Part shown: positions 2,782 to 5,361 of the stretch, piece by piece
How the letters are laid out: each line of letters opens with the position of its first letter
Position numbering within the stretch: the first letter of the stretch is position 1
NCBI GenBank assembly: GCA_039795755.1
Contig: JBDKLF010000024.1
Coordinates: 1 to 5,361 of the forward strand
Direction of reading: 5' to 3'
From: JANNXY01 sp039795755
Lineage (GTDB): Bacteria > Patescibacteriota > Minisyncoccia > Phycocordibacterales > CAIZIN01
DNA length: 5,361 nt
Notes under the pieces: generated by a model
The model's database searches: none
Seen by the model: the letters and a program-made list of their open reading frames with translations, nothing else
What the model was told of the DNA's origin: nothing
Position numbers and translations under genes: made by a program

Positions 2782-5133
2782 ATGTCTGCAAAAACAACAC
2801 CAAAATCAAAAGGAAAAGATAAAGAAGATATGTTCGTTAAGAAAGTAGAGAAGAGAAACGGAACCACGGTACCATTCGATCTCGAACGAATTGTGACTGC
2901 AATCAACAAGTCTATGATTGCTGCGGGTGAAGGTTCTCAGAAGGAGGCTGAGCTAGTTGCCAATAAGGTATATGCTGAATTGGTACGAATTGCGAAGAAA
3001 TTCAAGAACTTCGTCCCTACCGTAGAAGGAATTCAGGATACCGTTGAAAAGGAATTGATTCTTTCTGAATATGTAAAAGCTGCAAAGTCATACATTCTCT
3101 ATCGACAAGAGCGATCAATGCTCCGAGATCAAGGTGTTGAGGTTCCAGAGCGCGTGAAGCAGCTCGCCGCAGATTCAAAGAAGTATTTCCGAAGTTCTCT
3201 TGGAGAATTCGTGTACTACCGAACATACTCAAAGTGGATTGATACAGAAGGACGACGAGAGACATGGATCGAAACAACAAATCGTTACGTTGACTTCATG
3301 AAGGAAAACCTCGGTAACAAGCTTACTGACAAGGAATATGAAGAAGTACGACAGGGAATTCTTCGACAAGAAGCAATGCCCTCAATGCGACTCCTTCAGT
3401 TCTCAGGTCCAGCAGCACGACGAACCAATGTATGTGCGTACAACTGTTCATTCATTGCACCAGAGACATTCCAGGATCTTGCAGAAATCATGCATGTCTC
3501 AATGTGTGGAACAGGAGTAGGGTATTCAGTTGAGAGTTACAATGTTCAGAAGTTCCCTCAGATTAAGTATCAGACAAATAAGAAGCTCCCTACGTATGTG
3601 GTACCAGATAGTAAGGAAGGATGGGCTGATTCATTGGCGATTGGTATGACAGCATGGGCTGAAGGATCAGATATTGAATTTGATTATTCACAATTGCGAC
3701 CAGCAGGTGCTCGTCTCAAGATCATGGGAGGTAAGTCATCTGGACCAGAGCCATTGAAGCGATTGCATACATTTACACGACAAATCATGCTTGCACAGCA
3801 GGGTAAGCGACTACGAAATATCGATCTCCATGACATCATCTGTATGATTGGAGACTGTGTGGTATCAGGAGGAGTACGACGATCAGCAATGATTTCGCTC
3901 TCAGATCTCGATGATCATGATGTTCGACATGCAAAGGATGGTCAATTCTATCTCACACATCCACATCGATCACTTTCTAATAACTCAGCAATTTATAACA
4001 GTAAGCCAAGTACTACTGAGTTCCTCGATGAATGGATGTCACTTATTAAGTCTGGTTCTGGAGAGCGAGGAATCTTCAACCGAGGATCATTGCATAAGCA
4101 ATTGCCTGCACGACGAGTAGAACTCTTCAAGAAAGATGGGTACATGGATGCTAATGGTCGTGTACTCAAGCCAATTGGAACTAATCCATGTGGAGAAATT
4201 ATCCTACGATCAAAGCAATTCTGTAATCTCACTGAAGTAGTAGCACGAAAGGAAGATACCGAAGCAACATTGCTCCGCAAGATCCGTGTAGCAACTATTA
4301 TTGGAACGTACCAGTCATCATTGACCAAGTTCGAATACCTTTCTAAGGAATGGCAGGAGAACTGTGAGAAGGAACGACTCCTCGGAGTATCAATTACTGG
4401 TCAGTGGGATAGTCCTGTAGTGCGCAAGCCAGAAGTATTGCGAAAGCTTCGAGATGAAGCAACTAAGGTGAACAAGTTGTTCGCGAAGCGATTGGGAATT
4501 CAGCAGTCAACATGTGTGACTTGTACCAAGCCTTCAGGAACATTGTCTCAGACCGTAGACTCATCATCAGGTATTCACCAGCGACATGCTGCGTTCTATA
4601 TCCGACGAGTACGTATCAGTGCAACAGATTCACTCTTCAAGATGCTCAAGGATCAAGGTGTTCCATATCAGCCTGAAGTAGGACAGAACATGGATACTGC
4701 GAATACCTATGTATTGGAATTCCCGGTAGCATCTCCAAAGGGTTCTATCTACAAGGATGATATCTCAGCGATTGAGCAGCTCGAATATTGGAAGAATGTA
4801 AAGACGAACTTCACTGATCACAATCCTTCAGCAACTATCTCTGTAGGAGAAGACGAATGGATTGCAGTAGCTGACTGGGTGTACAAGAACTGGGAATTCA
4901 TTGGAGGTCTTTCATTCCTCCCACGATTCGACCATGTGTACCAGCTCGCTCCTTATGAAGAAATTAATGAGAAGCAGTACAATGAGCTCAAGAGTCGTAT
5001 GGAACATATCGACTTCGGTAAGATCATGACTTACGAGAAGCAAGACGAAACAGAGGCCAAGAAAGAATTAGCATGTGCCGGCGGAGTCTGTGAAATCATC
5101 GACTCAGTCCCAGCAACTGCAGAAAGTAAATAA
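2782..5133 (+). CDS. nrdJ: Class II ribonucleoside-triphosphate reductase, adenosylcobalamin-dependent
   Basis: A 783-residue, apparently complete and intein-free reductase that makes deoxyribonucleotides from ribonucleotides using adenosylcobalamin to create the active-site thiyl radical. After a lysine-rich leader, residues about 17-115 are an ATP-cone (FVKKVEKRNGTTVPFDLERI at 18-37), a regulatory ATP/dATP-binding domain. The catalytic barrel opens with FVYYRTYSKW; aligned to the Lactobacillus leichmannii enzyme, Cys222 (in CAYNC) corresponds to Cys119. The radical site is TNPCGEI with Asn468, Cys470 (radical) and Glu472; Cys481 is the partner cysteine at the same spacing of 11. KPSGT (583-587) and the C-terminal CAGGVC (Cys765, Cys770; spacing 5 as in L. 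leichmannii) complete the set. The stretch between GTGVGYSVE and EGWADS is shorter than in that enzyme. Arginine is coded by CGA in 36 of 46 cases by hand count. ATG 2782 is taken as start; Met17 would also keep the ATP-cone. Confidence 0.97.
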   Translation: MSAKTTPKSKGKDKEDMFVKKVEKRNGTTVPFDLERIVTAINKSMIAAGEGSQKEAELVANKVYAELVRIAKKFKNFVPTVEGIQDTVEKELILSEYVKAAKSYILYRQERSMLRDQGVEVPERVKQLAADSKKYFRSSLGEFVYYRTYSKWIDTEGRRETWIETTNRYVDFMKENLGNKLTDKEYEEVRQGILRQEAMPSMRLLQFSGPAARRTNVCAYNCSFIAPETFQDLAEIMHVSMCGTGVGYSVESYNVQKFPQIKYQTNKKLPTYVVPDSKEGWADSLAIGMTAWAEGSDIEFDYSQLRPAGARLKIMGGKSSGPEPLKRLHTFTRQIMLAQQGKRLRNIDLHDIICMIGDCVVSGGVRRSAMISLSDLDDHDVRHAKDGQFYLTHPHRSLSNNSAIYNSKPSTTEFLDEWMSLIKSGSGERGIFNRGSLHKQLPARRVELFKKDGYMDANGRVLKPIGTNPCGEIILRSKQFCNLTEVVARKEDTEATLLRKIRVATIIGTYQSSLTKFEYLSKEWQENCEKERLLGVSITGQWDSPVVRKPEVLRKLRDEATKVNKLFAKRLGIQQSTCVTCTKPSGTLSQTVDSSSGIHQRHAAFYIRRVRISATDSLFKMLKDQGVPYQPEVGQNMDTANTYVLEFPVASPKGSIYKDDISAIEQLEYWKNVKTNFTDHNPSATISVGEDEWIAVADWVYKNWEFIGGLSFLPRFDHVYQLAPYEEINEKQYNELKSRMEHIDFGKIMTYEKQDETEAKKELACAGGVCEIIDSVPATAESK

Positions 5134-5139
5134 GAAAGT

Positions 5140-5168
5140 AAGCCTCCCGAAAGGGAGGTTTTCTTTTT
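5140..5168 (+). terminator. Rho-independent terminator of nrdJ
   Basis: CCTCCC (5143-5148) pairs with GGGAGG (5153-5158) around a GAAA tetraloop, extended by a G-T and two A-T pairs and followed by TTTTCTTTTT (5159-5168). It begins seven bases after the nrdJ stop and isolates that gene from rnpB. Its T tract occupies the place where the -35 of the rnpB promoter would lie. Confidence 0.93.
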
Positions 5169-5177
5169 ACAAAAATG

Positions 5178-5186
5178 TGATATAAT
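5178..5186 (+). promoter_or_regulatory. Extended -10 promoter of rnpB
   Basis: TGATATAAT is a perfect extended -10. Transcription would begin about seven bases later, near 5193-5195, just where the RNase P RNA is expected to start. The -35 position falls in the T tract of the preceding terminator and shows no TTGACA-like hexamer, so the extended -10 probably carries the promoter. Confidence 0.65.
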
Positions 5187-5193
5187 ATGTAGT

Positions 5194-5361
5194 ACCGTAC
5201 AGGATAGTTGCTCTGAGCAATCAGAGAGGAAAGTCCGAACACAGACCGGTTCAGACCGGAAAGGTAGCAGGTAACCCCTGTCGTCCGCGAGGATAGAGGT
5301 GCGAACAGTGACGAATCCCTTTAGTGGGAGTGAAACGGCAAAATCCTTACCCCTGTGCAAG
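5194..5361 (+). ncRNA. rnpB: RNase P RNA, 5' part, cut by window end
   Basis: The catalytic RNA of RNase P, which trims the 5' leader of pre-tRNAs. The universally conserved P4 5' element GAGGAAAGTCC is at 5226-5236. It is preceded by a short P3-like hairpin, CTCTGA (5211-5216)/TCAGAG (5221-5226), capped by a GCAA tetraloop. Downstream come a stem CCGGT/ACCGG (5246-5250/5255-5259), the conserved AGCAGGTAAC (5267-5276), a GCGA-capped hairpin (5284-5293), the conserved AACAGTGACGAA (5304-5315), a very small P12-like hairpin (5316-5329) and AAACGGCAAA (5333-5342), matching the usual ACGGtAAA block. The 3' half, with the second strand of P4 and the P1 and P2 partners, is beyond the window, so the 5' end is estimated from the promoter and the class (A or B) is not settled. 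It reads as compact: little lies between the P12-like hairpin and ACGGCAAA. Confidence 0.95.

Noticed and set aside
2782..5133. Intein or frameshift in nrdJ, and UGA recoding
   Set aside because: Catalytic motifs occur in order at the expected spacing without an insertion, and the frame has no in-frame TGA, with glycine coded by GGN, so the standard bacterial code fits.
3017..5360. Open frames on the minus strand and in other + frames within nrdJ and across rnpB
   Set aside because: They are shadows of the reductase or run across the structured RNA, with no protein motifs of their own.
1..5361. CRISPR array, insertion sequence, toxin-antitoxin or defence module, tRNA, replication origin
   Set aside because: No regularly spaced repeats, transposase or nuclease motifs, tRNA-like cloverleaf or clustered DnaA boxes were seen.

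Overview
The window looks like a piece of chromosome from a small-genome bacterium, most likely of the Candidate Phyla Radiation (Patescibacteria, Parcubacteria-like). This is inference, resting on four things. The large ribonucleotide reductase is of the adenosylcobalamin-dependent type that I associate with these groups. The RNase P RNA looks compact. The genes are short, mostly single-domain, all on the + strand, and none has a recognisable Shine-Dalgarno sequence. The standard bacterial code fits: five of the six stops seen on the larger genes are TAA and one is TAG, and the 783-codon reductase reads through without any in-frame TGA, which argues against the UGA=Gly lineages.

Layout, left to right. 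(1) 1-122: last 39 codons of a TspO/MBR-family membrane protein. (2) 150-551: a small single-domain cupin. (3) 631-1088: a 21-codon, lysine-rich microprotein gene followed five bases later by a short YgjP-like (DUF45) zinc metallopeptidase; a terminator-like hairpin lies inside the first quarter of the peptidase frame. (4) 1089-1375: a gene-poor stretch with several inverted repeats, two of them mutually exclusive. (5) 1409-2041: an NfsB-like FMN nitroreductase. (6) 2071-2577: a DUF192 protein with an N-terminal signal or anchor, closed by a strong, nearly symmetric terminator at 2592-2625. (7) 2782-5133: nrdJ, a class II ribonucleoside-triphosphate reductase with an N-terminal ATP-cone and C-terminal redox cysteines, preceded by a TATAAT box and a perfect DnaA-box match and followed by a GNRA-loop terminator. 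(8) 5194-end: the 5' part of rnpB, the RNase P RNA, cut by the window edge, with its own extended -10 promoter.

The genes do not form one pathway. Most seem to be transcribed from their own promoter: a good -10 box, often of the extended TGn type, lies about 20-40 bases before almost every start. The reductase supplies dNTPs and depends on a corrinoid cofactor; the DnaA box in its promoter suggests coupling to replication initiation. The nitroreductase, the cupin and TspO are small accessory metabolic or stress-type functions. I see no mobile element, CRISPR array, toxin-antitoxin pair or defence system, and no convincing undescribed multi-gene system. The least explained parts are the structured interval at 1089-1375, the microprotein with the embedded hairpin downstream of it, and the very strong CGA arginine-codon preference in nrdJ.
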